64,000 nt of DNA. Origin: Epiperipatus broadwayi (Eukaryota > Onychophora > Udeonychophora > Euonychophora > Peripatidae). This document shows positions 40,558 through 52,774 of the stretch, in pieces; the stretch's first letter is position 1; each line of letters begins with the position of its first letter. The translations under genes were made by a program, and so were the position numbers. A model generated the notes under the pieces. The model worked only from the letters and a program-made list of their open reading frames with translations. It searched no databases and had not been told where the DNA came from. The stretch is taken from the NCBI GenBank assembly GCA_028023455.1, contig JAQFVV010006199.1:4908972-4972971 (forward strand). Reading direction: 5' to 3'.

Positions 40558-43031
40558 TGTAATGGGATGAGAGGTGATTAAATAGAAAGAAGTGAACCTG
40601 GGGTGATGAAAAAATCATCAACCCCAGTAAACAAAATCAATAATTTATAAAAAGTATATTTAAGTATAAATATTTAATAAGAGCATGAAATCATGAGATT
40701 AAAATCTCTGAGAACATTGAGAGATCATCCAGCAACTAAAAACATAATTATTTATCAATCATATATCAACCAGCTTTATAATAAGTCAAAGTAAGTATAA
40801 TTCAAAATACCATAAAATAAACAGACCATCCTGTGGCTGGATTTGAACAATAACAATATAAATCAACAGTCAACCTGTGACTGGATTGGAAATGGGTCTT
40901 CTGTAGACCAGGCTACCTATTGAGCTTTTGCCAACTTGGGCAATTATTAAAACATAACTTGGATGCACCAGCCTAGTGCCCATCCATTAAAATACACAAA
41001 GGACAAATCTAAACAATAATGCTGGGACATTAAAACATGCTGATTATCATCAATGATATGGCCACTTAGTACCATTAATGTACTGTCCAACTATAAACTT
41101 ACATTTTTAACAAGACTGAATTAAAATAAAATATAGTGCATGGGCTTTAAAGAGTGTCCTCTTTTGCACCAAGAAGGATGATGATTAATCATCTCTGGAT
41201 GCCCAAAGCACTAAGTACATCCCCATTTATCTGTGCATGAATCTAGCCCAGAGAACATGAAGCTCTATTACTGTATGTGAACAAGAGATGATGGAATACA
41301 ATTTTAACAATTAAATACAAGTTTAATAATAACAAAAAAATAAAAATAAATGATTAAGGTCTTATAAAAGTTATGATTTTGAAAGATACACAATAATAAA
41401 GTCATCCCTCTGTTATTTACAAGATTACTACAAAATTCACATTATTACATCAATTTACATTATTTCTTAATTAGTTTCTATAAATGCATATATATATATA
41501 TATATCCATACACAGATGGGCGTTTTATAATATATGATGAAGACACTTCAATTAAACATAAAATAATTATTACATTTGTAATTCACATAATTACTATTCA
41601 AAATTTAAATTGTCACATTAATTTACAAAATTACAAGTTACAATTCATGTTATTACCATGGTTTACATATATATGCGCACAGATGTGCGATTTATAATAT
41701 ACCATTAATATTGAATAATAAAAAGATTAAAATTTGCATATATGTCCAATTTGACAAGCATTGACATATATGTGCGTGCAGATTATTTATAAATTTAATT
41801 TTGTCAAACAATAAATAACAATACTTTTTACAATTAATAATGAATAATTCCATTTTGAATATACATAAAATTTATATTTTTAATCAATATTAAAAAAAAA
41901 ACTCAGTTTATCAACTTCTATTACAGCTTTCTTAATTCTTTTTTTAAAAAGAAAGTATAGTCAATTTTCGAGAGGTTAGAAAGCTTTTTATTAGGTTACC
42001 TCTTAACTAATTATAAATGTCTTTAAATTTAAAAATTTAGATTTAAAAATGTCCATCAAATAAATTATTGAAAAACAACTGACTTTTGTATGCAAGTTTA
42101 TCTGTGCTTCTCTTCACATATGTAGACACATCAGCATACATATAACTACTTGTTTATTCAGCTGCTCTCTTGGGCAAGCTGTTTTTTCATCATTCCAGGA
42201 AATTGTCATCATCAGGTAAAAGTAAATAATTCAGGTATGGTTGGCTTTTTCCTTTCTGTAGTCAGTTCCACTTATACTTGGATTTTGTAAGCTTCAGGTC
42301 AGAACGCTGTTTTCCAGAACACCTTTTAAGCTATGAATTACAAAGAATCTTGACCCAATTCCTCCATGTAAATTCAAACTTCTCCAGTGAAATGTAGAGC
42401 AGCCACTTCCTTGCATTCTTAAATCCTCATGGCAGTTCTCTTGATTATTATACTAGCCATCTTTGCAGCTAGCTTTACTATGACTATTTTCTGCTACAGT
42501 TACCAACTCTTCACAAAATACTTGAGCCAACTTTATAGCTAGCTCTTCTGCTAACTCTTCTAAAACTGCCAGCCAAACTGTTCTTTTTAAAATCACTCTC
42601 CAGACTGACTGATATTTTTTATCAGCCCTTTTTATAAAATCATCTACACCTTGATTAAAAACAGAATTTTATTTTTATCTCTCTAATCCCTTGGAATCTA
42701 TATACATGTTTTTACTTAGGGAATTTCTAATAGATAAAAATTTTGTTTAATTAATTAAAAAAATTCCAAAAATAAATATGGTGTTTTTACATTTCAAAAT
42801 CAGAATAATAATAATAATACAATATTTATATTTATTCAGACCTTTTAAAAGTTTAATTTATAAAACAATATTTTAAATCAGAGTTATTATTTATTTATTT
42901 CTATTTCAGTAAATGTAGAAAATATCTACTATAATTTTTGTCTGTGTTTATTTCTACTTTTCCTTTACTTTATATATATATGCACACACACTATATTATT
43001 ATGGATGTACCATGTAACCCAACTGGTTACA
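40558..43031. repeat. TGTAA...TTACA-bounded repeat, ~2.5 kb
   Basis: It starts TGTAATGGGATGAG directly after (TA)n and ends CAACTGGTTACA directly before (TA)n, giving TG...CA ends inverted over five bases. It is somewhat richer in G+C than its surroundings. I find no coding domain and no second copy in the window. Its size and ends would suit a long solo LTR or a non-autonomous element in a TA microsatellite. The class is inferred. Confidence 0.5.
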
Positions 43032-43045
43032 ATATATATATATAG

Positions 43046-43262
43046 ATAGATACGAAGATTTTAATTGGTTGCATATATAAATGACATATTTTGTGAGTTC
43101 ATCCATGTTAAAAAATGTAAATATTGATATAATGACATTTTGACTTGATCACACAAATCAGCTACTGGATGATAAAAGGAAGAAATATGGTTGTAGAGAC
43201 ACTACAATATTTTAATTTTTTAACATGGATGAACCTGCAAAATATTCATATATATATATATT
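43046..43262. repeat. Penelope-like terminal fragment (foldback)
   Basis: It matches the outer arms of the 54018-54898 element: the ATTTTGTGAGTTCATCCATG block, TTGATCACACAA and GATAAAAGG-like block, then an inverted ...TTTTTTAACATGGATGAACC. Flanked by TA tracts. It has lost the coding centre. Confidence 0.65.
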
Positions 43263-44095
43263 AATGAAACTTGAATATATTCCAAATAATGTTAAACAAT
43301 TTAAAATATAATATAAATAAAAACTCATATAGAAATATGTTCAATTATATTCATAATCATTATCAACTCAACTCAAATTTCAAAATGGAATCATCTATTA
43401 CTAACTGGAAATACATGTCTATTTAAATATCCCACAATTAATTAAACCTAACATTTGCTGATGGACTATTTATTATCGTATTTTTATACCTATTAATAAA
43501 AACTGCCTCTTTAATTTTTCTTTTTTCATTATCTCTTTCTTGACCTAAAATTTTTATTTTTTTATATCAAAATCAAAATCAAATTTAAATTACAATTCCT
43601 ATCATGATCATAAAAAGAGACTCAGTATATAACTTCACTTCATTATTACTATCACTATATATCAGTACATTTTAAAAAACTCTTTTATACAATAATTTAT
43701 GCACTTTAATTCTTTTTCCCATATTACATCTAGATTCCCTCATATATGATAAGTTACACCCTCAAAAAATTCTATAAATTACATTACTCATATTATTTTT
43801 TTCTAACATATCTTTTGACTTATTAATCATTTTATTTTATTACCCTACCCATAAAATGAAACATTATATATTCTATTATATAACTTTTTTTTGTAATACA
43901 TTAAAGATCAACCTTTTCAAGCTATTGTGCATGCACTTTTACAAGTGTTAATAATAAATGAATACTTTCACTCCTAACACAAGATATATAAATTTTACTT
44001 GATTATTATTATAAAAAGGCAAAGAAATCCATTTCTTCTCTCAATTTCTTCATCACCAACATTTCTATTACTTTTCTTATATGTAAATGAAATAT
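43263..44095 (-). pseudogene. Penelope-like element, 3' half, minus strand
   Basis: This is a near mirror of the plus-strand element at 44195-45440: the TTGAAATTTGAGTTGAGTTG block, the GATCATGATAGGAATTG block and GGATTTCTTTGCC all recur inverted. In the element's sense it encodes the linker after the reverse transcriptase, a decayed GIY-YIG region and the C-terminal F-D-F-D ... Q-E-R-D-N-E-K-R-K-I-K-E-A segment, with stops. It is head-to-head with the next entry. Confidence 0.75.
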
Positions 44096-44194
44096 TTATT
44101 TTATATAGTGCTATATTTATAAACTGTAATATTAATAATCAGCCATAAAGCTAATACACATGTGCTTTGTGGATTTTTAACTATAAATGAATAC

Positions 44195-45440
44195 CATTGG
44201 TAAATTTTATAAAATGAGTAAAGGATGGCCAATGGAATTACCAATGGTGGCATAGTTATGTAGTTTTGTTTTGTCTTATTATGAAGAAAAGATTGTAAAT
44301 AAATTTATATTTATAGGAAATATTAAGATATATATGAGATATGTGGATGATGTTTTTGTATGTGCTTCTTCAGAAATGATTGATAAAAATTTTGATGAAT
44401 ATAATAAATTAAAAGGTCTTAAATGTACTATGGATATAGAATTTAATAATAGTATTAAATATTTAGATTTGATGATTTCAAGGAGCAATAATATAATTGA
44501 CTATAAATTGTTTATTAAACCTATCAAAACGAGAGTATATTCCATATTTATCTAAAGTGTCACATAATTATAAAATGACTACTTTTATGCCATTGTACAT
44601 AGAAATAATATTTTGTGTAAATATTCATGTGATAAAAAGAAAAATATTGGAAATTAGGTGTATTGATTATTAAGTGTGGGTTATAATATAAAAAAAAATT
44701 ATCAGGTGATTTGTCAATTTAATAAGAAAATTAATAGACATGTTGGGGATGGAGAAATTGAGAGTAAAAAGTGGATTTCTTTGCCTTTTTATAATAATAA
44801 TCAAGTAAAATTTATGAAAAAAGTTTATAATAGAATATATGATATTTCATTTTATGGATCAGGTAATTTAAATAGAATGATTAATAATTCAAAAGATAAG
44901 TTAGAAAAAAATAATGTGAGTAATGTAATTTATAGAATATTTGTGGGTGTAACTGATTATATGTGGGGGGATCTAGATGTAATATGGAGAAATGAATTAA
45001 ATAGCATAAATTGTTGTATAAAAGAGTTTCAAAAAATGAACAGATATATAGTGATAATAATAATGAAGTGAAGTTATATACTGAATCTGTTTTCTATGAT
45101 CATGATAGGAATTGTAATTTTAAATTTGATTTTGATGTAAAAAAGATAAAAAATTTAGGTCAAGAAAGAGATAATGAAAAAAGAAAAATTAAAGAGGCAG
45201 CTTTATTAATAGGTATAAAAATACAATAATAAATAGACTGCTAGCAAATGTTCAATTAATGAATTGCAGGATATTTAAATTGCCATGTGTTTCTGGTTAA
45301 TAATAGACGATTCCATTTTGAAATTTGAGTTGAGTTGATAATGAAATGAATATAATCAAAATATTTTTCTAAGTGTTATTATTTATATTATAAGTTGTTT
45401 ACCATTATTTGGAATATATTCAAGTTTCATTATTGTATTA
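44195..45440 (+). pseudogene. Penelope-like element: RT fragment, linker, decayed GIY-YIG
   Basis: The reverse transcriptase palm is partly kept: a degenerate G-x-P-x-x-x-P block near 44225, then YYEEKIVNKF and YMRYVDDVFV (motif C, YVDD at about 44340-44351) followed by the L-x-x-T-M-D-I-E-F-N-N-S-I-K-Y-L-D-L block typical of Penelope-like RTs. After a stop and shift, 44676-45229 gives the K-W-I-S-L-P-F-Y linker, N-V-I-Y-R-I and a C-terminal F-K-F-D-F-D ... Q-E-R-D-N-E-K-R-K-I-K-E-A block. The GIY-YIG metal-binding core is not intact. Penelope elements copy RNA by target-primed synthesis using RT plus GIY-YIG nuclease. This copy is 5'-truncated and dead. Non-coding tail to about 45440. Confidence 0.82.
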
Positions 45441-46452
45441 TTAATATTAGTAGACATTTTATTTTGTTTTAATATATGTATATATCGTCTCATTATAATT
45501 TGAATTTAACCTTGATGACTTATGTACATAAAATTTATATTGGCTTAATTTTTTTATTTTAATTCTAAAATTATCTAAATTAAATATAAATACATAATTA
45601 AAGTACTTTATGTCATTATTAAATAGTAGTTTTAAATAATACATTACAATATAACATGGCCATATATATTTTAACAAGTGATATATCAAAATTATCTCAT
45701 GGCAAAAATGTTAAGATTAATGGTTTTTTTATTCTTAAGATATATAAATAATCAAGTTAATGATGTATATATGCTATGTTAGAGATTTATATAATACAGG
45801 CAATAAATACTTTTATATGATAGCAGTAATAAAGTACATATTAACAAATTCATTGTTTGATATTTTGTTTACTGCTTTCTTTTGAACAATAATATGTAAA
45901 CATAAACAAACATGATATAAAATTGTTAGTGTTAAAAGATGTGTATTCATTTAGATGCATTTATATGTTGATATAAATAGACAGTACTAAATTATACATA
46001 TACAGAACATTGTTTTAAAATATTTAAGTTAATTAAAATGGGCATTTAAAAAAAATTGTTTAAAGTATATAAAAATAGATATATAGAATAAAAGGAATGT
46101 CTATATTTTATTTAAGGTATAATTTTAAAATAGATTTCATGTTTTTAATTTATAGAATTATATTTTTATTAATTTAAAAACATGATGTAATATTTTTTAT
46201 AAAGTTTTAATAAAATATTTTAATTTTGTGGAACACTGATGTATTTGAAAGATGATTTATTAAATGGATATGTGGATAAATTTATGTCTTAATAGAAAAA
46301 AGTATAAAAATTAATGGTGTTAGAAAGTATTGTGTAAAATATCATGGTAACAGTATCTAGGATATGACATAAGTATGATATCATTTTGATAAAACTATTT
46401 AAGCCCCTGATCATGGGATTAGACACTTTTTTCATTTTTGTCTTAATAGCTA
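45441..46452. other. AT-rich non-coding stretch
   Basis: I see no gene, RNA or repeat. The minus-strand frame 45459-45689 has no recognisable feature. Confidence 0.45.
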
Positions 46453-47300
<848 letters not shown>

Positions 47301-47302
47301 AG

Positions 47303-47422
47303 CATTTAAAATCTTACCTATATTATTAAACTTACTAACAATCTTATAAATTAATTTATGATTATAATCATAAATTAATTTATAATATTGTAAGTTTAAT
47401 AATAATGATACGATTTTAAATG
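47303..47422. repeat. Foldback immediately after the (ATCT)n array
   Basis: CATTTAAAATC ... TAATTTATGATTAT is mirrored by AATCATAAATTA ... GATTTTAAATG, with the arms meeting almost without a loop and a few mismatches. Non-coding; likely a small inverted-repeat element or a cruciform-prone site. Confidence 0.85.
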
Positions 47423-47910
47423 ATATAGATATTGATAAAATGAAATATACTTAGATATCAGAAAGGAGTTTGCTATTAACTGAAAGGAGACCTTTGATTT
47501 CTCTTAGAGGCCTTAATGCAACTGAGCAGGGCAAATTCCTAATGTCCATTCAATACGTTCTTGTCGTTGCAGCTGTTATTACTAGGTGATTATTCATATA
47601 GTATATGAACATGTATGGGCTGCTCACCAACACGCATTAGCCAGTGTCGTGAGTTTATTGGCTTTTTACCTCTGAGTTTAAGATCAAGAAACACCATGGT
47701 CTTTCTTCTCAGTGCCTGATAAGGCAGAATGAATGTTTGTGTAAATGATAAATATTTTTCCAATACATATATACAATTATGACAGACAAAAATAAAGCAT
47801 GGCCCTTATTCCCAGGAGGCTGTAAAGTCACCATCCAAGGCAGCGCTTAGTGGCTGAAGGCGGAGGGTATTAAGAATCTCCTGATTGTGGACACAGGCTT
47901 CCATTTGATG
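47423..47910. other. Putative 5' region of the RTE LINE
   Basis: G+C is higher than in the surroundings, and no long frame is present. The part from about 47800 (GGAGGCTGTAAAGTC, GGCTGAAGGCGGAGGG) leads into the endonuclease frame and is probably the element's 5' untranslated region. Where the element starts cannot be fixed from one copy. Confidence 0.4.
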
Positions 47911-48759
47911 ATGACTTTTTATTTAGGTACTTACAACTGCAGATCGCTTTCAAGTTAAGAAGGGTTGCAAGAATTAGAAGAAGAACTGTCTTATATTAAA
48001 TGGGACATTATTGGACTTTGTGAAGTTAGAAGAAAAGGTGAAGAGACAATTGATTTAAAAAGTGGACATATACTCTATTATAAAGGCACAAATATTGGAA
48101 ATACAAGTGGTGTAGGATTCATTATAAATAAAAAGTGGAAGAACAATATTGTGGAGATTGATGGTGTATCGGACAGAGTGGCAAGATTAATTATACAACT
48201 TAATAGCAGATACCAAATGCAGATAATTCAGGTTTATGCCCTAACAAGTTCTCATACTGATGAAGTAGTAGAAGATTTTTATATGGATGTACAAAAGGCT
48301 TTTGACCAGAGTAAACAACATTTTAAAATTGTTATGGGAAACTTTAATGCTAGAATTGGTAAACAAATTAAAGATGAAAGTGTTGTAGGTAATTTTGGTT
48401 ATGGTAATAGAAATGAGAGAGGACATAGAGTTGTGGAGTTTGCAGAAAAAGAAAAACTTTATATTATGAATTCTTTTTTTGAGAAAAATGTTAAAAGAAA
48501 ATGGACATGGAAGCATCCAAATGAAGGTACAGCAGAATTGGATTATATTTTGACTAACAGGAAATATATATTTCAAGATTGTAATGTTCTTAATAAATTT
48601 AACACAGGAAGTGATCATCGATTAGTAAGGTGTAAGATACGTGTTAATGTAAAACTAGAGAGACAAAAATTATTAAGAAAAACAATACTTACAGTTGATA
48701 TTCCTAATCTTCAGAAACATTCTAATGAATTTAAATTAGAACTTACAAATCGGTTTTAA
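47911..48759 (+). pseudogene. RTE-clade LINE: AP-type endonuclease domain
   Basis: In frame from a possible Met at 47911: GTYNCRSLSS, a stop (TAA 47956-47958), then QELEEELSYIKWDIIGLCEVRRKGEE (catalytic Glu in C-E-V-R). Later come Y-K-G-T, G-V-G-F-I, Y-A-L-T-S, HFKIVMGNFNARIG, the W-T-W-K-H-P-N-E-G block, E-L-D-Y-I-L and GSDHRLV (catalytic S-D-H). This is the apurinic/apyrimidinic-like endonuclease of non-LTR retrotransposons that nicks target DNA. The usual G-D-F-N-A motif reads G-N-F-N-A, replacing a catalytic Asp. The frame ends in a stop at 48757-48759 and continues in the same frame into the RT part. Dead copy. Confidence 0.92.
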
Positions 48760-50738
48760 GTATTAGTAGATTTTAAACATGATTCAGATTTGAATGAAAT
48801 TAATATGAAAATAACTGATACACTTTTAAAAACTGCAACAAAGATAGCTGGTAGAAAAAAGCAGCAATTGATCAATAAAATTTTTACTGAGACTAGAGAA
48901 TTTATGAAGAAAAGGAGGAATATGAAGATATACAAAAATGAGTCATTAAAAAGGATTGAATATCTCGAATTTTGTAAAATGGTGCGAAAAAGAGTTGAAA
49001 ATGATATAAGAAAGTATAACGGTGAACTAGCAAGAAAAGCTATAGTAGAAAATAAAAGTCTCAAGAATGTAAAACAACATTTTAGTATTGGTAGGAATTT
49101 TATATCTGCAATAAGAAAAAAAGATGGAATTATTACTAAAAAGAGAGATGACATCCTGGAATTGGTAAAAGATTTTTATCAAGCATTATATAGTAATAAA
49201 GAACAAGTACCTCCTATATCTATTACATCTTCCGAATTGCCCAGAATTTTAAATGAAGAAGTGGGACATGCAATTAAATGTATGAAGAAAAGAAAGGCTC
49301 CTGGTAATGATGGAATTATAATTAATATATTAAAAGAAGCAGGTAAAGAAATAGAGAAAATTTTAGCAAAGATATATATCAAATGTCTAAATGATAAAGA
49401 TGTACCAGATGATTGGAAGAATGCAGTAATAATATTAATATTTAAAAAAGGTGATAAAGAAGATATTAGAAATTACAGATCTATCAGCCTTTTATCAGTT
49501 TTATATAAAAAATTTTACCAAGATAATTACAATTCGTCTACAGAGAACATTGGATTTCCACCAACCAAGAGAACAAGCGGGATTTAAAAGTGGTTTTAGT
49601 ACAGTAGATCATATCCAGGTATTGAGAGAAGTTATAGAAAGGACAAATTAATATGAGTTGTCATTATGTTTTGGATTTGTAGATTATGAAAAGGCATTTG
49701 ATTCTATAAACATTTCTTCAGTGATTAAAGCATTGGATCATCAAGGTATATATCCAGGACAATTGTCATATTTTAAAGAATATGTATAAAAATGCAACAG
49801 CAACAATTAGGTTACATAATGATACTGGGAAAGTCAACATTGAGAAAGGTGTAAGACAAGGTGACTCCATATCTCCAAAACCTTTTACAGCAGTGCTGCA
49901 AGAAGTATTTTGTGGATTAAAATGGAAAACTAAAGGAGTGCAAGTAAATGGAGATTATTTAAGTCATTTATATTTCACAGATGATGGAGTTGTTTTTGCA
50001 CATAATGTTTCAGAGGTGCAAGAAATGTTGCAGGAGTTATCAGATGAAAGTAGGAAAGTAGGACTAAAGATAAATGTTAAAAATACTAAAGTAATGTTTA
50101 ATCAATTTGCTCAAAATATGAAAATAAAGATTGATTGTGATGAATTAGAAGAAGTTAACAGTTACAAATACCTTGGTCAGATTATTAATACATATGGAAA
50201 CATAATGGAGGAAATTAATCATAGAATTAAACTTGATTGGAGTGCTTTTGGTAGAAATAACTTGATACTAAAAGGAAATATGCCTATGTGTTTGAAAAGG
50301 AAGGTTTTTAACAAATGTGTTTTACCAGTTCTTACTTATGGATCTGAGACTTGGACACTTAATAGAAGAGCAATACAGAGACTTCAGACCACTCAAAGAA
50401 GTATGGAGAGATGTATGTTGGGAGTAACAAGAAGAGATCGAAAATGCAATGCGTGGGTAAGAGAACAAACAGGTGTTACTAACCTCATTGAAAAAATTAA
50501 AAGATTGAAATGGAGTTGTGCTGGACATATTGCTAGAAGAGATGATAATAGATGGACAATTGAAATTTTAAACTGGATTCCAAGAGATTGTAAAAGACCC
50601 AGAAAGAGACCACATGTGAGATGGATGGATGAAACAAAAAAGTGTGCAGGGATGATGTGGAGAAGAGAAGCTAAAGATCGGAGAAGATGGATTAAACTTG
50701 GAGAGATCTTCATCCTGCAGTGGATTGATAATGGTTGA
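48760..50738 (+). pseudogene. RTE-clade LINE: reverse transcriptase and C-terminal region
   Basis: It continues the endonuclease frame to 49587 (linker, then KRKAPGNDGI, P-D-D-W-K-N-A-V-I-I-L-I-F-K-K-G-D and N-Y-R-S-I-S-L-L-S, the RT fingers). It shifts frame near 49510 to continue as REQAGFKSGFSTVDHI and, past a stop, FVDYEKAFDSI (motif A Asp). It shifts again near 49770 into GVRQGDSISP (motif B), LYFTDDGVVFA (motif C, with F-T-D-D in place of the usual F-A-D-D), thumb, L-T-Y-G-S-E-T-W and the RTE C-terminus with G-H-I-A-R-R, P-R-K-R-P-H-V-R-W and D-R-R-R-W. At least one stop and two frameshifts make it non-functional. RTE elements are usually about 3.2 kb and end in short TGA-type repeats, as here. 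Confidence 0.93.
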
Positions 50739-50750
50739 TGATGATGATCA
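50735..50750 (+). repeat. RTE 3' terminal (TGA)n tail
   Basis: A short TGATGATGATGATC run directly after the coding end, the usual simple-repeat tail of RTE LINEs instead of poly-A. Confidence 0.75.
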
Positions 50751-51250
50751 ATACTATTTATTTGTAATGAGCAAGTAAAATTTATAAAACAGATATATAA
50801 AAATATATGTAGAGTTGCATTTTATACTATTCCTAATTTAAATAGATTGATAATTAATTCAAAAAATAGATGAAGTATTTTAAATCAAAATTGTGCAATA
50901 TATAAATGACTCTGTGTTTGGGGAAAGGCATATATAGGTGAATCTTGGTGTACATTGGGGAAAAGTTCAAAGGAGCATTGGTTGTTATATAAACAAGTGC
51001 AAAAGTCAAGATAAGAGAATGTTAAAAATGATGACGTATCACCTTCGGTATTTTTTGATCATAATGTTACATGTAATTATGGTTTTGATTTGATTTTAAT
51101 AAAGTTAAGATTTTGTGTATTGAAAGAAATAATAATAAATGTAAAATTAAACAAGCTATGTTAATAAAAAATGGAAAGCAACATTTGATAAATAGATAGG
51201 ATGCTAATATAAAAATTAATGAATTGTGGGAACATTGATGTATGACATAA
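50751..51250 (+). pseudogene. Penelope-like element 3' fragment with GIY-YIG relic
   Basis: It joins directly to the RTE tail. The translation, with stops and shifts, gives N-E-Q-V-K-F-I-K-Q-I-Y (the same linker as 44800), N-L-N-R-L-I-I-N-S-K, then W-G-K-A-Y-I-G-E-S and S-K-E-H, the Y-I-G-E-[TS] and E-H signatures of the GIY-YIG nuclease. It ends F-F-D-H-N-V-T-C-N-Y-G-F-D followed by an E-R-N-N-N-K-C-K-I-K-Q-A segment. It is a different copy from 44195-45440 and keeps the nuclease motif better. Confidence 0.75.
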
Positions 51251-51709
51251 TTTTTTTTTGTATGCATTTGTAAGATTTTTTTTGTAATAGAATTTAAATC
51301 TGAGATGAGTTTTAATATGTGGAAAAATGTCAGTTATAAAAAATTTCTTTTTCTTTGCTTTTTATGGTGGATATATTAACTTATGGAGCATTGAATTGTG
51401 CTGCAATGATGACATTTTTATTGATGCAAAAATTTTACTATTCATTGTATTGTATAATATTGTGAATTGACTTTATTCATTTAAAAAAAAATGAATATGT
51501 GAATAATAAAGCATATAGTTTGGACAAAATTATTATTCTTTCATTATTATATGTTTTTCTTACCTGCATTCACACTAAATTACAAACATCACCACTAAAT
51601 ATTTAATATCTCAAACATGTTTGTAATTTTATTTGTAAAATAATAAATCCAATACTTCTGTTATTATAAAATACATATTACAATATAACAAATGACTATT
51701 ATATAAAAA
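51251..51709. other. AT-rich non-coding stretch
   Basis: No gene or repeat recognised; the first part may be the Penelope 3' untranslated tail. Confidence 0.4.
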
Positions 51710-51808
51710 CATTAAAATAATATAAAACACTATTGGCAAATGCTTTCAATTCAGTGAACTCAAATGAGTTGTAAGTGTTTGGCCATAGTGTTTTATATTA
51801 TTTTAATG
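51710..51808. repeat. Foldback element, ~100 bp
   Basis: CATTAAAATAATATAAAACA (from 51710) with CTAT to 51733, and its exact complement at 51785-51808. The inner arms TTGGCAAATGCTT / AAGTGTTTGGCC are also nearly complementary. MITE-like hairpin. Confidence 0.85.
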
Positions 51809-52476
51809 CTTCTTTGTTTTATACTATAGATCTATTATTATATTGTGTTTTTTATTTTATTTGTATAAAATTATAGCGGAATAATATATATGTGAAAATA
51901 TATTTCCAGGGTGTATTATCAATTGTTTAGTTTTTTTAGAATGAAAAAATAATATATGCATTATGAAACTTCAGGGTTTGTTGTCTGGAATTATTCTAAA
52001 ATATTTGTTTTGTTTGCTATTGTTCTTATATAATATTTTTTATTATAGAGACACTGGATTAAAATTGACCAAAGAGTTAATAAAGAGTATTACTATAGTT
52101 ATGTTGACATCGATTGAAAAATGTATGGATAGAAGTGAATATAAGTTTTGGCTTCAATAGAAGTGAATCTAACTTCCTTCATGTATTTTTTTTGCTTATT
52201 TTTAAAAGTATATGATTGTAAAAATGGATAAAATAAAGGGTGCTTGTATTATAGATAAAGATCCCGTTAGATGGCGCCGTTTTCACGCTAAAACTATAAA
52301 ATATGAACATTCATGGGCCGTTGATTGTAATAATTTTTCTGTGCTTTTTTGTAATGCAAAAATAAAAACAAAACAAAATCGTCTTTTATAAATATTATTT
52401 TTTATTAACGTATACAATTTAAATGATAATAATAAATGTAAAATAAAATCAACAAATTAAAATTTGATTCGTGTTT
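51809..52476. other. Non-coding stretch with a possible element end
   Basis: The frame 51963-52160 looks like chance. GATGGCGCCGTTTTCACGCT (from 52271) resembles, inverted, the ATGAAAACCGCATCATAGAA region near 53439, so 52265-53465 might be one element with poor inverted ends. Weak. Confidence 0.3.
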
Positions 52477-52612
52477 TTCTATCGTATATTTTTTTGTGTT
52501 ACGGCTTTTTTTTATACATTTTCTACCAGATATTTTTTTACTTGTGTTACGGCTTTTTTTTTATCACTTTTTTATCGGATATTTTTTTACTTGTGCTACG
52601 ACTTTTTTTGTT
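52477..52612. repeat. Three ~48-bp tandem units
   Basis: Each unit has TAT[CA]G/CCAGATATTTTTTT, TTGTG[TC]TACG[GA]CTTTTTTT. Degenerate, non-coding. It precedes the telomere-like tract. Confidence 0.75.
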
Positions 52613-52661
52613 GTTGTTTAACTAAAAAATAATAATTGTAATAAAAGTAAAAGTTATTACA

Positions 52662-52774
52662 GTTAGATTTAGGGTTAGTTTAGGGTTAGGTTTAGGATTA
52701 GTATTAGGGTTAGTTTTAGGGTTAGTTTAGGGTTAGGTTTAGGGTTAGTTTTAGGGTTAGTTTTAGGGTTAGTG
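52662..52774 (+). repeat. Interstitial telomere-like repeats
   Basis: About a dozen AGGGTTAG-type copies with variable T number: TTAGGG, TTTAGGG and TTTTAGGG alternate, with one TTAGGA and one TATTAGGG. Two similar flanks (TTTGTAATGC ... AAATAAAAA at 52351 and 52788) bracket it and the 48-bp repeats. Confidence 0.9.

Noticed and set aside
42166-42220. CTGATGATGACA ... GATGAAAA on the minus strand as a hammerhead
   Set aside because: The stretch between core and GAAA does not form a helix II adjacent to the core, and helix I does not close.
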